This document shows positions 9,152-18,559 of a DNA stretch of 64,000 bases, piece by piece; position 1 is the stretch's first letter; each line of letters opens with the position of its first letter. Where the stretch lies: contig JAFNEO010000057.1 of assembly GCA_017886205.1 (NCBI GenBank), forward strand, positions 33,419-97,418. The letters are read 5' to 3'. Below the pieces are notes generated by a model, which saw nothing but the letters and a program-made list of their open reading frames with translations, had not been told where the DNA came from and ran no database searches. The position numbers were made by a program, and so were the translations under genes. Source of the DNA: Candidatus Aminicenantota bacterium. GTDB lineage: Bacteria; Acidobacteriota; Aminicenantia; Aminicenantales; UBA8522.

Positions 9152-10117
9152 ATGAAGGCTTTCCTCACCGGCGGAACCGGTTTCATCGGAACTCATCTGA
9201 TCGATCTCCTGCTGGCCAGGGATGTGGAGGTCTATGTCCTTGTCCGGAACCCGGATAAAGAACCGGCCCTCCTGGAAAAGGAAGTCCGGGTGCTGAGGGG
9301 GGACCTTTTCTCTATCCCTGCCCTTCCGGCCGGCCTCGACATCGTGTTCCACCTCGCCGGCAAAACACGATCCCTGAATTCGGATGATTATTATACTGTA
9401 AACCAAGAAGGAACGGCAAGCCTCTTCCGCTCCCTGGGCCGACTCAAAGAGCGTCCCAAGGTTATTGTCCTCAGCAGCCAAGCCGCGGCCGGCCCGTCAC
9501 TCGGAGGGCAACCGGTTAAAGAGAGCGACCCGCCTCGCCCGGTCACGCCCTACGGATGGAGCAAGCTTCGCGGCGAGCAGGAAGCCCTCAAGTTTAGGAA
9601 CGAGTTCCCCATCGTCATCGCCAGGGCCTGCTCAGTCTTCGGACCCCAGGACCGGGACTTCCTCACCTATTTCAGGCTCGCGGCAAGGGGGATCGTCCTT
9701 ACTCTAAAGACAAAAAAAGCCGCCAGCCTGATTTATATCAAGGACCTGGCCGAAGCGCTTTTCCTCTGCGCCCGAACAGGACTCCCGAGCGGAGAAATCT
9801 TCAACATCGCCGACTCTCGGATATACACCTTGGAAGAACTCGGGATGGCGGCGGCCGCTGCGCTGGGAAGAAAATGCCGGATAGTGAAGATCCCGAAGAG
9901 CCTGCTCTACCTCGTTTCGCTGCTCTTTGAGGCTGGCCATCATGTGACGAGGAACGCCGGGCTTTTCAACCGCGATAAGTATCGTGACCTGATGCAGCCC
10001 GGATGGCTGGTGGACGTCAGAAAGGCCGCCGAGTTGCTCTCCTTCCGCACCCGCTATCCCCTGGACCGGGCGGTAGAGGAGACGATATCCTGGTATCTCG
10101 CCGAGCGGAGGCTGTGA
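9152..10117 (+). CDS. NAD-dependent epimerase/dehydratase (extended SDR)
   Basis: MKAFLTGGTGFIGTHLIDLLLARDVEVYVLVRN; VIVLSSQAAAG; YGWSKLRGE. Confidence 0.88.
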   Translation: MKAFLTGGTGFIGTHLIDLLLARDVEVYVLVRNPDKEPALLEKEVRVLRGDLFSIPALPAGLDIVFHLAGKTRSLNSDDYYTVNQEGTASLFRSLGRLKERPKVIVLSSQAAAGPSLGGQPVKESDPPRPVTPYGWSKLRGEQEALKFRNEFPIVIARACSVFGPQDRDFLTYFRLAARGIVLTLKTKKAASLIYIKDLAEALFLCARTGLPSGEIFNIADSRIYTLEELGMAAAAALGRKCRIVKIPKSLLYLVSLLFEAGHHVTRNAGLFNRDKYRDLMQPGWLVDVRKAAELLSFRTRYPLDRAVEETISWYLAERRL

Positions 10118-10136
10118 AGGGCCTCAGGGGCCCTTC
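10116..10136. terminator. Convergent-gene hairpin (gaagggcc-tcagg-ggcccttc), possible bidirectional terminator
   Basis: Perfect 8-bp stem spanning the stop codons of two convergent genes; no U-tract seen. Confidence 0.35.
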
Positions 10137-10606
10137 CGGACGGCCCCGGGACGGGTGGAAAAGCTGACGAAAAACTTGGCCGTGTTCTTGACGCACCAGC
10201 CCTCTTCGCGAGACCGGGCGAAATATCTGACCCGTCCTTCCAGTATATGGCTCCCCTTCTTGGCTTCCAGGCTGATGGTGAATGGGATCCGGATGGCCTT
10301 CTCGAGGTCGAGCGACTCTTCTTCCTCTCGAACGACGGTTTCGATCTCCAAGTCGGTGGCGGTATAGAAATTCTTGGGGAAGTTGACCTCGGCGCAGGGC
10401 TTGAACTCGATCGTGAAATCCGGCTGCGGGCTGACGGCGATGCCTTCGTGGAGACTGAGCTTCAAGAGAACCGCTCCCTCCTCCCCCCGTGAGAGCTTGC
10501 GGGGGACGATCGAGGCCTCTATCTTGAGAAAGTCCTCCTGAACAGAAAAAAGACTGAGCAGAGCCAGGCAGAGGGCGCCCGGCAACCGACGGATTGGACT
10601 TGTCAT
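10124..10606 (-). CDS. DsbD N-terminal-like secreted domain protein
   Basis: Signal peptide from MTSPIRRLPGALCLALLSLF; SPQPDFTIEFKPCAEVNFPKNFYTATDLEIE...GRVRYFARSREEGWCVKNTAKFFVSF. Confidence 0.55.
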   Translation of the reverse strand: MTSPIRRLPGALCLALLSLFSVQEDFLKIEASIVPRKLSRGEEGAVLLKLSLHEGIAVSPQPDFTIEFKPCAEVNFPKNFYTATDLEIETVVREEEESLDLEKAIRIPFTISLEAKKGSHILEGRVRYFARSREEGWCVKNTAKFFVSFSTRPGAVRKGP

Positions 10607-10729
10607 CGGGGCTCCGATTCCACTTTCCACCCGAGGACTATGGTACTCTCGGAAACCGAGCCCGTCAACCCGGATCAAAATCTCGCCTTTATTTTTCAAA
10701 ATTCATCCATTATAATGGGGGCCATTGCC

Positions 10730-11731
10730 ATGAACAGACGAACGATCATCACCGGAATCGGTCACTTTGTTCCCCCCCGCGTGGTCACCAACTTCGACCT
10801 CGAAAAGCTGATGAACACCTCGGACGAATGGATCCGCCAGAGGTCGGGCATCGTGGAGAGGCGCCACGTCGAGCCCGGAGTCGGGACTTCGGACCTCGCC
10901 TATGAGGCCTCGCGGGTGGCGATCCGAAGCGCCGGCATCGAGAAATCCGAGATCGACCTCATCATCGCCGCCACCCTCTCCCCCGACCACTATTTTCCCG
11001 GCATCGGCGTCCAGGTCCAGGCCAAGCTGGGCCTCGCCCCGATCGGTGCCATCGATATCCGGAATCAGTGCTCCGGTTTCATCTACGCCCTCTCGGTGGC
11101 CGACCAGTACGTCCGGACGGGCGCCCACAAAAAAATCCTGCTGGTGGCCGCCGAAGTCCAATCGACCAACCTGGATTACTCGGACAGCGGCCGGGACATG
11201 GCTGTTTTGTTCGGAGACGGGGCGGCCGCCCTCATCCTCGAGCCGCACGACCAAAACGACGGCCGGGGCATCTTGTCCACCCATCTTTTCGCCGACGGCC
11301 GCCATGCCTCCGACCTCTGGTTGGAAAAGCCGAGCTGCCTGGATAAGCCGTGCGTCACCGAAGAGCTGGCCCGGACCAAGAAGTTCTTCCCTTACATGGA
11401 CGGCAAGAACGTTTTCAAGAACGCCTCTGAAAAAATGCCGGAAGCGGTCCGGATCGCTCTCCAGCACAACGGCCTTAAGGTGGAGGACGTCTCTCTGCTC
11501 ATCCCCCACCAGGCCAACGACCGGATCACCCAGATGGTCGCTCACAACCTCAAGATCCCTCTGGAAAAGGTCATCCGCAACATCCACAAATACGGCAACA
11601 CAACGGCGGCGTCCATCCCCATCGCCCTCGCTGAGTCCATCCAGGAGGGCCGGGTCAAGGCCGGCGATATCATCGTACTGACGGCCTTCGGGTCCGGCTA
11701 CACCTGGGCATCTGCGGTCCTGCGATGGTGA
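10730..11731 (+). CDS. fabH: 3-oxoacyl-ACP synthase III
   Basis: MNRRTIITGIGHFVPPRVVTNFDLEKLMNTSDEWIRQRSGIVERRH; IDIRNQCSGFIYALSVADQYV; LLIPHQANDRI; YGNTTAASIPIAL. Confidence 0.95.
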   Translation: MNRRTIITGIGHFVPPRVVTNFDLEKLMNTSDEWIRQRSGIVERRHVEPGVGTSDLAYEASRVAIRSAGIEKSEIDLIIAATLSPDHYFPGIGVQVQAKLGLAPIGAIDIRNQCSGFIYALSVADQYVRTGAHKKILLVAAEVQSTNLDYSDSGRDMAVLFGDGAAALILEPHDQNDGRGILSTHLFADGRHASDLWLEKPSCLDKPCVTEELARTKKFFPYMDGKNVFKNASEKMPEAVRIALQHNGLKVEDVSLLIPHQANDRITQMVAHNLKIPLEKVIRNIHKYGNTTAASIPIALAESIQEGRVKAGDIIVLTAFGSGYTWASAVLRW

Positions 11732-11825
11732 GGCAAAAACTTTCTTGGAATCCCTTGCCTTTTTGTGATAGGATTCAGGGCAAGGAATTTTTCGGGCCGT
11801 GGATTGTATAAATAAGGAGGCTTCT

Positions 11826-13601
11826 ATGCGAAAACCGATCGTTCCTATTTTCCTCTTCGTCTTCGCCTTTGCCTTCCTGGGTCTGGGCTTTCTCCTCTCC
11901 CAGCAGAATCAGGAAGAAGCCAAGTTTCAGAAGGTGATGGACGCCTATCTCGATGCCTACTGGAAATTCTACCCGACTGCGGCCACCATGGCCGGTTATC
12001 ACAAATACAATGACAAGCTCGAGGACCTGGGCGAGAATAACATCGAAAAACACCACGAAGAGCTGGACTTGTTCAGCCAGGATATGGTGACCAAGGCGGA
12101 CAAGACCAAGCTCGGCGCCGAGTCCCAGATCGACTACGACATCCTGAGAAACGCCCTGGACCTGGAGCTGATGCGCCATGAGAACCTCCTCCCCTGGCAA
12201 TACAACCCCATTTTTTATAATCAGATCTTCATGGACAGCCTCAGGAGCCTCTTAACCAAGGAGTTCGGTCCCCTTGACGCCCGGATGAAGGCCGCCATCG
12301 AAAGGGCGAAAGCCATCCCCGGCCTGGTTAAACAGGCCAAGGCAAACCTTCAAACCCCGCCCCAGATCTATACAGAAACGGCCATCAAGCAGTTCCCCGG
12401 GATCATGGATTTCTACAAGGTTGATGTGCCCAAGCTCATCGAACCGGCGCCGGCCGAGATGAAGTCCCGGTTCCAAGCCGAATGGACCAAGGTTGTGGCC
12501 GCACTGGAAGACTACCAGTCGTTCCTTCAGACTCAGCTCTTGCCCAAGTCCACGGGCAATTTCCGGCTCGGTGAACAGGCGCACTCCCGGCTGCTCACCC
12601 TGACCAGCGAGTTCAGCATTCCCGCCCAGGAGCTGGTGGCCCGGGCAAACGCCGACTATAAAAACCTCCGTCGGGAGATGTTCCTCGTCGGCATCCCCTT
12701 TTACCGGATCATGTACCCCAACATCAACCTCGAGCAGCTAACCACCCAGCGCGGTGAAGAGGAAGTCCGCGACGCCGTCATACAGGGAGTGTTCGACAAG
12801 ATCAAGGTCGAGCATCCGACGCGGGAGAACCTCCTCGACCGGGACAAAGCGAACGTCGAAGCGCTCAAGAGTTTCTTCGAACAGACGAAGTTCATCGACC
12901 TCCCCGACACGGGCCTGATGATCGAACCAATGCCCCTGGCCTGCCGGGGTCTCACTTTAACGAGGCTGCTGGCTCCCGGACCTTATGAGACGGGCGGCAC
13001 CTACACCGTCGAAATCAGCCCCCTGCCCGTCGACCTGACGGATGATCAAGCCAAGGATCTATTGGAAGAGTACAACAACTTCTACTCGCCTTTCTGGGCT
13101 GTGCGGAGCATTTACCCGGGCTCGTTCGTGCCCACATTCTTCACTCAGAAATCGGGCTCTCTATTGAGAAAGTTGTATCCCAACATGCCGCTCCTCAAAG
13201 GATGGCCGGTCTATGTCGAGGAGATGTTGATCTACGGAGGGTTCGGCAACTACGACCTCCGCCAGCGGCTCAACCAGATCAAGAGCCAGCTCAAGATCGT
13301 TATGGACTTCCAGCTCGAGCTCAACATCCATCAGGCGGGGATGACCAAGGAGCAGGCTATCTCCTACATGACCAAGCGCGGATTCCAAACGCCAGCCGAG
13401 GCCGAATCCAAGTGGAATCGCATCCTGCTCAACCCCTGCGATGCGGCCTATCCATACATCGGCATCCAGGAAATCCGGGACATAGAGAAAGACTACAAGA
13501 AGATGAAGGGCGAGGCGTTCAGCCAGAAGGAGTTCCTGCAGAAGCTGCTGAGCTACGGTGCGCTGCCCATCCGCCACCTAAAGGCCAAGCTCGCCCAATA
13601 A
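11826..13601 (+). CDS. DUF885 family protein (putative secreted peptidase-like)
   Basis: Signal peptide; full-length DUF885-like pattern (FYPTAATMAGYHKYNDKLEDLG... HIHQAGMTKEQAISYMTKRGFQTPAEAESKWNRILLNPCDAAYPYIG). Confidence 0.8.
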   Translation: MRKPIVPIFLFVFAFAFLGLGFLLSQQNQEEAKFQKVMDAYLDAYWKFYPTAATMAGYHKYNDKLEDLGENNIEKHHEELDLFSQDMVTKADKTKLGAESQIDYDILRNALDLELMRHENLLPWQYNPIFYNQIFMDSLRSLLTKEFGPLDARMKAAIERAKAIPGLVKQAKANLQTPPQIYTETAIKQFPGIMDFYKVDVPKLIEPAPAEMKSRFQAEWTKVVAALEDYQSFLQTQLLPKSTGNFRLGEQAHSRLLTLTSEFSIPAQELVARANADYKNLRREMFLVGIPFYRIMYPNINLEQLTTQRGEEEVRDAVIQGVFDKIKVEHPTRENLLDRDKANVEALKSFFEQTKFIDLPDTGLMIEPMPLACRGLTLTRLLAPGPYETGGTYTVEISPLPVDLTDDQAKDLLEEYNNFYSPFWAVRSIYPGSFVPTFFTQKSGSLLRKLYPNMPLLKGWPVYVEEMLIYGGFGNYDLRQRLNQIKSQLKIVMDFQLELNIHQAGMTKEQAISYMTKRGFQTPAEAESKWNRILLNPCDAAYPYIGIQEIRDIEKDYKKMKGEAFSQKEFLQKLLSYGALPIRHLKAKLAQ

Positions 13602-13662
13602 CAAGAGCCCTTTGACTCGCCGGAGATCGGCCGTGATCTCCGGGAGGAGAAACCGTTTCCTG

Positions 13663-14439
13663 ATGGAAATCGCCGACTCCCATGCCCATCTGGACATGGC
13701 CGAGTTCGACCCGGACCGCGAAGAGGTGGTGCGGCGGGCCTGGGCCGGCGGCGTCAAAGTTCTGCTCTGTCCCATCGACCTGACGGCTCCGGAGAGCCTT
13801 CCCCGAATTCTCAAGCTTAAGCAGGAATTCTCCTGGGTCTCGGCCGCGGCCGGAATCCATCCCCACCAGGCCAAGGATTTTTCCCCGTCGCATCTCGAAA
13901 CGATCCGCAGGCTGGCGAGGGCCGGGAAGATCGCGGCGGTCGGGGAGATCGGGATCGACCACCACTACAACTACTCCCCTGCTCCGGTCCAGGCCGAGGT
14001 CTTTCGGGCTCAGCTCCGCCTGGCCCAGGAGTTGGAGCTTCCCGTCGTCGTCCACAGTAGGGACGCAGGAAAGCAGATTCTGGAGACAGTTGAGGAGGAA
14101 GGGTTCAGCCGCGGAGGCGTGCTCCATTGTTTCACCGAGGACCAGGAGACCGCCGAGCGAATGATCGGGCTGGGTTTCTTCATCTCCTTTTCGGGAATCC
14201 TAACCTACCCCAACGCGCAAAACCTCAGGGAGATCGCGGCCGGGCTCCCCCTGGAAAAAATCCTCGTAGAAACCGACTCGCCCTATCTCGTGCCCCAGCC
14301 GCTGCGCGGTATCAAGAAGAGGAATGAGCCGCTTTTCGTCATCGAAACGGCCAAGATCTTGGCTGAGCTCAAGACGATCACGCTGGAGGAGCTGGCCGCC
14401 ATCACCCTGCGCAACTATCGCTCGGCCTTCAGGGTTTGA
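13663..14439 (+). CDS. tatD: TatD family hydrolase (DNase)
   Basis: ADSHAHLDMAEFDPDREEVV; AAAGIHPHQAKDF; AVGEIGIDHHYNYSP; VVVHSRDA; LVETDSPYL. Confidence 0.93.
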   Translation: MEIADSHAHLDMAEFDPDREEVVRRAWAGGVKVLLCPIDLTAPESLPRILKLKQEFSWVSAAAGIHPHQAKDFSPSHLETIRRLARAGKIAAVGEIGIDHHYNYSPAPVQAEVFRAQLRLAQELELPVVVHSRDAGKQILETVEEEGFSRGGVLHCFTEDQETAERMIGLGFFISFSGILTYPNAQNLREIAAGLPLEKILVETDSPYLVPQPLRGIKKRNEPLFVIETAKILAELKTITLEELAAITLRNYRSAFRV

Positions 14440-15877
14440 TCGACGAGATGATCCGGCGGAGCTCCTGTTCGAGTTCGGGGTTAAGCGGGGCGGGTCGGTG
14501 AGTCTCGAGAATGCTCTTGGCCTTGTCCCGGGCCCAGTCAGGCGCGCCATCCCTCTTTTTTTCCCAGACGCTGAACGGCCGGCGGTCCAGGAAGGAGTTC
14601 TGCCAGATCTCACGTAGGTGCCGCTTGGTATGGCCGTGGGTCAGGAACGTCCCTCCCGGGCCGACCTCCCGAATAACTTCGACGGCCAACGTTTCCTCAT
14701 TGACGGCGATTCCTTCCATCATCTTGGCGATGATCCCGAAGATCTCGCAGTCCATGATCATCTGGACGAACGACCAGACCGTGCTCCCGCTCAGCAGACC
14801 AACGCCCAGGAGCATGTCCGACATGGCCAATGACGACATGAAAGTGGACAGGGAATTTTCCAGGCCGGCCTGCCAGTTCGGCTCCTTGGCTCCGGTGGCG
14901 AAGGACCCCATCGAAAGCGGGACGCGGTAAAAATCGGCCAGTCGATTGCTGGCCGCGCCGAAAAGAAAATCCTCGGGTCCTCCCCCCGTGTAGGCGCCCG
15001 TCCTGAGGTCCATCACCGTCTGCGCCGCCGCATAAAAGACGGGTGCTCCGGGATAGGCGAGCTCGACGAGGGCTAAGCCGCTCAACACTTCCGCGTTGGC
15101 CACGACGAGGTTTCCGGCCGGGGTCGCCGGCGCGGAAGACGCGGACGAGGCCATGCTCATGAAACCCACGGGGAGGCCGTATTCCGCTCCGACCAGGGCA
15201 GCGTCGAGGCTGCCGCCATCATGGCCCAGGGGAGAGACAGTGCATTCCATGATCGAGAGCAGAGGACGCCTCCGCAGCGCGTCTTTTCCTCCGGCGAGGA
15301 CGGCGGCCATCTCCGCGGCGGCGCGGGCTTCTCTCCCCGAATAGATGCTTTCCGTCTGCACATGCTTGGTCGAGTTCTTCCAGATGGCCAGAAGCTCGTG
15401 GAGGCCGCGCGATTCGGGCGGACAGTCCTGAGCCGAGACAGGAACCCAGTGAAAAGCGACTTCTTCGAGATAATCGGCAACGCGAGCGATGTTTTCCACA
15501 TCCTGGAGGACCGACCGGCGTCGTTCCCCGGTGTGGATGTCAATCACTTCGACCCCGCAGCCATCCGTTCCGACGTAGACATGATTTCCGTCAAGCGGGA
15601 GGTCCAGGACCGAGTTGCGGGCCGCCAAAGTATAGACAGGCGGCGCCTTTTGGAGGGCCTCCTCGATCAGCCGCCCGGGGGCCCGGACGACCATCGAGCC
15701 CGGGTCCACTTCGGCTCCGTGGGATCGCCAGATATCCAGGGCCCTCGGCGAAGGGAATCTGACGCCCACCGATTCGATCACCCTCAGGCTGGCCCGATGG
15801 ATCGCATGAACATCTTCCGGGCTGAGGATATTCAAGCTCAGCCGGGGATTGGAGATGGACTTAACTCTCTCACTCAC
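14429..15877 (-). CDS. Trimethylamine methyltransferase (MttB) superfamily protein, non-pyrrolysine
   Basis: 482 aa; LRVIESVGVRFPSPRALDIWRSHGAEVDPGSMVVRAPGRLIEEALQKAPPVYTLAARN; MttB-like body; uninterrupted ORF (no in-frame TAG). Confidence 0.85.
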   Translation of the reverse strand: MSERVKSISNPRLSLNILSPEDVHAIHRASLRVIESVGVRFPSPRALDIWRSHGAEVDPGSMVVRAPGRLIEEALQKAPPVYTLAARNSVLDLPLDGNHVYVGTDGCGVEVIDIHTGERRRSVLQDVENIARVADYLEEVAFHWVPVSAQDCPPESRGLHELLAIWKNSTKHVQTESIYSGREARAAAEMAAVLAGGKDALRRRPLLSIMECTVSPLGHDGGSLDAALVGAEYGLPVGFMSMASSASSAPATPAGNLVVANAEVLSGLALVELAYPGAPVFYAAAQTVMDLRTGAYTGGGPEDFLFGAASNRLADFYRVPLSMGSFATGAKEPNWQAGLENSLSTFMSSLAMSDMLLGVGLLSGSTVWSFVQMIMDCEIFGIIAKMMEGIAVNEETLAVEVIREVGPGGTFLTHGHTKRHLREIWQNSFLDRRPFSVWEKKRDGAPDWARDKAKSILETHRPAPLNPELEQELRRIISSIKP

Positions 15878-17319
15878 TGTTCAACTCCTTTCCCAGGGGA
15901 TGCGGCGGCCCTCGCCCTCCCTTTCCAATAGAAATAGGCGGGTATTCCCAGGCCCAGCATGAGCAGGCCGAAGAGGGATTTCTGAGGCTGGGAAATAATG
16001 GTGTTGATGAAGATGAAGAGGTTGATCAGGGCAAAAAGGATGGGGACGACGGGGTAGCCCCAGGTCCGGTACGGCCGGGGAAGATGGGGCCGCTTGCGGC
16101 GGAGGACGATGACGGCCAGGCCCGTAGCGCCGAAAAAAATGACCAAAGCAAAAACGACAAATTCATAGAGGTCCCGGTAGGTCCCGGAGAGACAGAGGAG
16201 GCAGGACCAGACCGCCTGCCCGATGAGGGCCTTGGACGGAACACGATAGCGGGGATGGATATAGCTCATGCTGCGGAAGAAAAGCTTGTCCTCGGCCATG
16301 GCCAGGTAGACTCTTGGGGCGAACAGGATATTCGCGCTCAGGCACCCGAATATGGATATGGTGATCGCTCCCGAGATGATCGAGGTCGCGGTCGGACCGA
16401 AGAGCTGGCTCGAGGCCAGCTCACCGACCCGGGCGATTCCGCGCATTCTGTCCACCGGCAGGGCGAGGACGTAGACCACGTTGACCAGAAGGTAAATAAG
16501 GGTGATGCTCAAGGTTCCCAGGAGAAGCCCGAGCGGGATGTTCCGCTCCGGCCTCTTGATCTCCTCTGCCGTGCAGTTGACGGCATACCAACCATCATAG
16601 GTCCAGAGGGCGGCGATCAGGGCCAGCCCGAAAAGAGTGACGGCATGAGGACCGATATCGGAGCCGCCTCGAAAGAGGTCCTGGACGCTGCTGATCCCGG
16701 CCCGTTTTCCCACCGTTAGGCCGAGGACGACCAAGGCCAAGACTGAGCCGATCCGGAGAAAGGTGAAGATGTCCTGGACAATCGCTCCGCTCTTGACGCC
16801 GAAATAGTTCACTCCGGTCAAAAAGACGATCGTGGCGGCCGCCACGAGCTGCCCGGCCGAGAGAGAATACGGATGCCCAAAGACGGTTGTCTTCAGGAGC
16901 AAGGTCTGGGTGGACAGGCCGGGGGCAAAATAGCCGAAGTACTCGGCAAAACCGACGGCCAGGGCGGCTATCCCGCCGCCCATGATGAACCAGAAAAAAC
17001 CCCAGCCATACAGATACCCCGCAAACGATCCGTAGGCCTCGCGGATATAGACATATTGGCCGCCCGCCCGGGGATACATCGCTCCCAGCTCGGCGCAGGA
17101 CAGGGCTCCCCCGAGCGTGAACAGGCCGCCCACGAGCCAGACCAGCAAGAGCCATCCCGGCGATGACACGTATTCAAGGATATACCCCGAGGTCATGAAG
17201 ATTCCCGACCCGACCACCGCCCCGATGACCAGAAGGGTGGTGTCCAGAAGGTTGAGCCGTCTCAGGAGTTTTGGCTTGTCCGGGTTTCTTTGTTCGGGGG
17301 GCATGGCTGGAGTCGGCAT
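15874..17319 (-). CDS. APC superfamily amino acid permease
   Basis: LLRRLNLLDTTLLVIGAVVGSGIFMTSGYILE; multiple hydrophobic segments; YDGWYAVNCTAEEIKRPERNIPLGL. Confidence 0.9.
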   Translation of the reverse strand: MPTPAMPPEQRNPDKPKLLRRLNLLDTTLLVIGAVVGSGIFMTSGYILEYVSSPGWLLLVWLVGGLFTLGGALSCAELGAMYPRAGGQYVYIREAYGSFAGYLYGWGFFWFIMGGGIAALAVGFAEYFGYFAPGLSTQTLLLKTTVFGHPYSLSAGQLVAAATIVFLTGVNYFGVKSGAIVQDIFTFLRIGSVLALVVLGLTVGKRAGISSVQDLFRGGSDIGPHAVTLFGLALIAALWTYDGWYAVNCTAEEIKRPERNIPLGLLLGTLSITLIYLLVNVVYVLALPVDRMRGIARVGELASSQLFGPTATSIISGAITISIFGCLSANILFAPRVYLAMAEDKLFFRSMSYIHPRYRVPSKALIGQAVWSCLLCLSGTYRDLYEFVVFALVIFFGATGLAVIVLRRKRPHLPRPYRTWGYPVVPILFALINLFIFINTIISQPQKSLFGLLMLGLGIPAYFYWKGRARAAASPGKGVEQ

Positions 17320-17335
17320 TTAGTCTTTCCCAAGT

Positions 17336-18454
17336 CTAAAGAGCCTGCTCGAGCGCCTTAGCGAAATACTCGTTCTCTTCTTCGAGCCCGGTCGATACAC
17401 GGATGCAGTTGGGCAGGCCGAAGGCACGAAGAGGCCGCACGATGATGCCCTTGTGCAGGAGCTTGTCATACAGCTTGTCCACCGTTTTTTCTGAGTCCAG
17501 TATCATGGTTACAAAATTGGCGTGCGACTCGAGGTACGGGATGCCGAGCCGGCTAAACAGCTCATAATAGACTTTTAGGCCCAACCGATTGAGCCGGAGT
17601 GTCTTTTCTAAAAAATCCGTGTCGTTCATGGCCGCGATCCCGGCCGCTTGCGCCAGATGACTTGGCTCGAAGGTGAGTTTGACTTTCATAAGGTTGCCGA
17701 TCAGGGGTGCTGCGGCGAAGCCGTAGCCGATCCGGACTCCCGCAAGCCCGTAAGCCTTGGAGAAGGTGCGGAGGGTGATGACGTTGTCCAGCCGGTACTG
17801 CATGGAGTCGGGAAAAACCGGGTCATGATGGGCGAACTCAAAGTAGGCTTCATCCAGGATGACCAGAACGCGGTCGGGGACGCGTTTCATGAAATCCCGG
17901 AATTCACTCACCGTAAAAACCGTGCCCGTCGGGTTATTGGGGTTGGCCAGGTAGATGACCTTTGTCTTGTCGTGGATGCGATCGGCGATCGCGCGCAGGT
18001 CAAGACGGTAGTCCTTCAGGGGAGCTTCGCTGATCTTTATGCCCCGCGACTGGGCCTGAATCCGGAAGCTGATGAAAGTGTTGGCCGATGTCAGCGCTTC
18101 CTCATCATCCAGAAGAAAGGTGCCCATGATGACGGCGATAATGCCCTCCGAACCGTGCGCGGCGAAGACGTTATCGGTCTTGACATCATAGCGCTTGGCC
18201 AAGGCCCGGCGCAGGTCATAGAAGTCGGGGCTCGGATAGCGGTTGACGTTGGGCAGGGCGTCCCGCATGGCTTGAAGAGCCTTCGGGGATGCGCCCAGGG
18301 GGTTTTCATTAGAGGCCAGTTTGACGATCTTTTTCAAACCCAGCTCGCGCTGCAGTTCCTCGATCGATTTTCCCGCCCTGTAAGGCTCCAGCAATTGAAT
18401 GTGCCTGGGAACTAACGGCTGGGCTGATGTTTCAACCTTACGATGGCTGTTCAT
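17336..18454 (-). CDS. hisC: Histidinol-phosphate aminotransferase-like PLP enzyme
   Basis: IVKLASNENPLGASPKALQAMRDALPNVNRYPSPDFYDLRRALA; VIYLANPNNPTGT; LDEAYFEFA; RTFSKAYGLAGVRIGYG. Confidence 0.85.
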   Translation of the reverse strand: MNSHRKVETSAQPLVPRHIQLLEPYRAGKSIEELQRELGLKKIVKLASNENPLGASPKALQAMRDALPNVNRYPSPDFYDLRRALAKRYDVKTDNVFAAHGSEGIIAVIMGTFLLDDEEALTSANTFISFRIQAQSRGIKISEAPLKDYRLDLRAIADRIHDKTKVIYLANPNNPTGTVFTVSEFRDFMKRVPDRVLVILDEAYFEFAHHDPVFPDSMQYRLDNVITLRTFSKAYGLAGVRIGYGFAAAPLIGNLMKVKLTFEPSHLAQAAGIAAMNDTDFLEKTLRLNRLGLKVYYELFSRLGIPYLESHANFVTMILDSEKTVDKLYDKLLHKGIIVRPLRAFGLPNCIRVSTGLEEENEYFAKALEQAL

Positions 18455-18559
18455 TCTCCAACTCTCCATCGGTATCCGAAACGGATCATCGTGCCCGTTA
18501 TCGCCGGATGACTTTCCCACAGGCGGCGGGTCCGGAAGATCGAGTCCCGGGGGTCTCGC

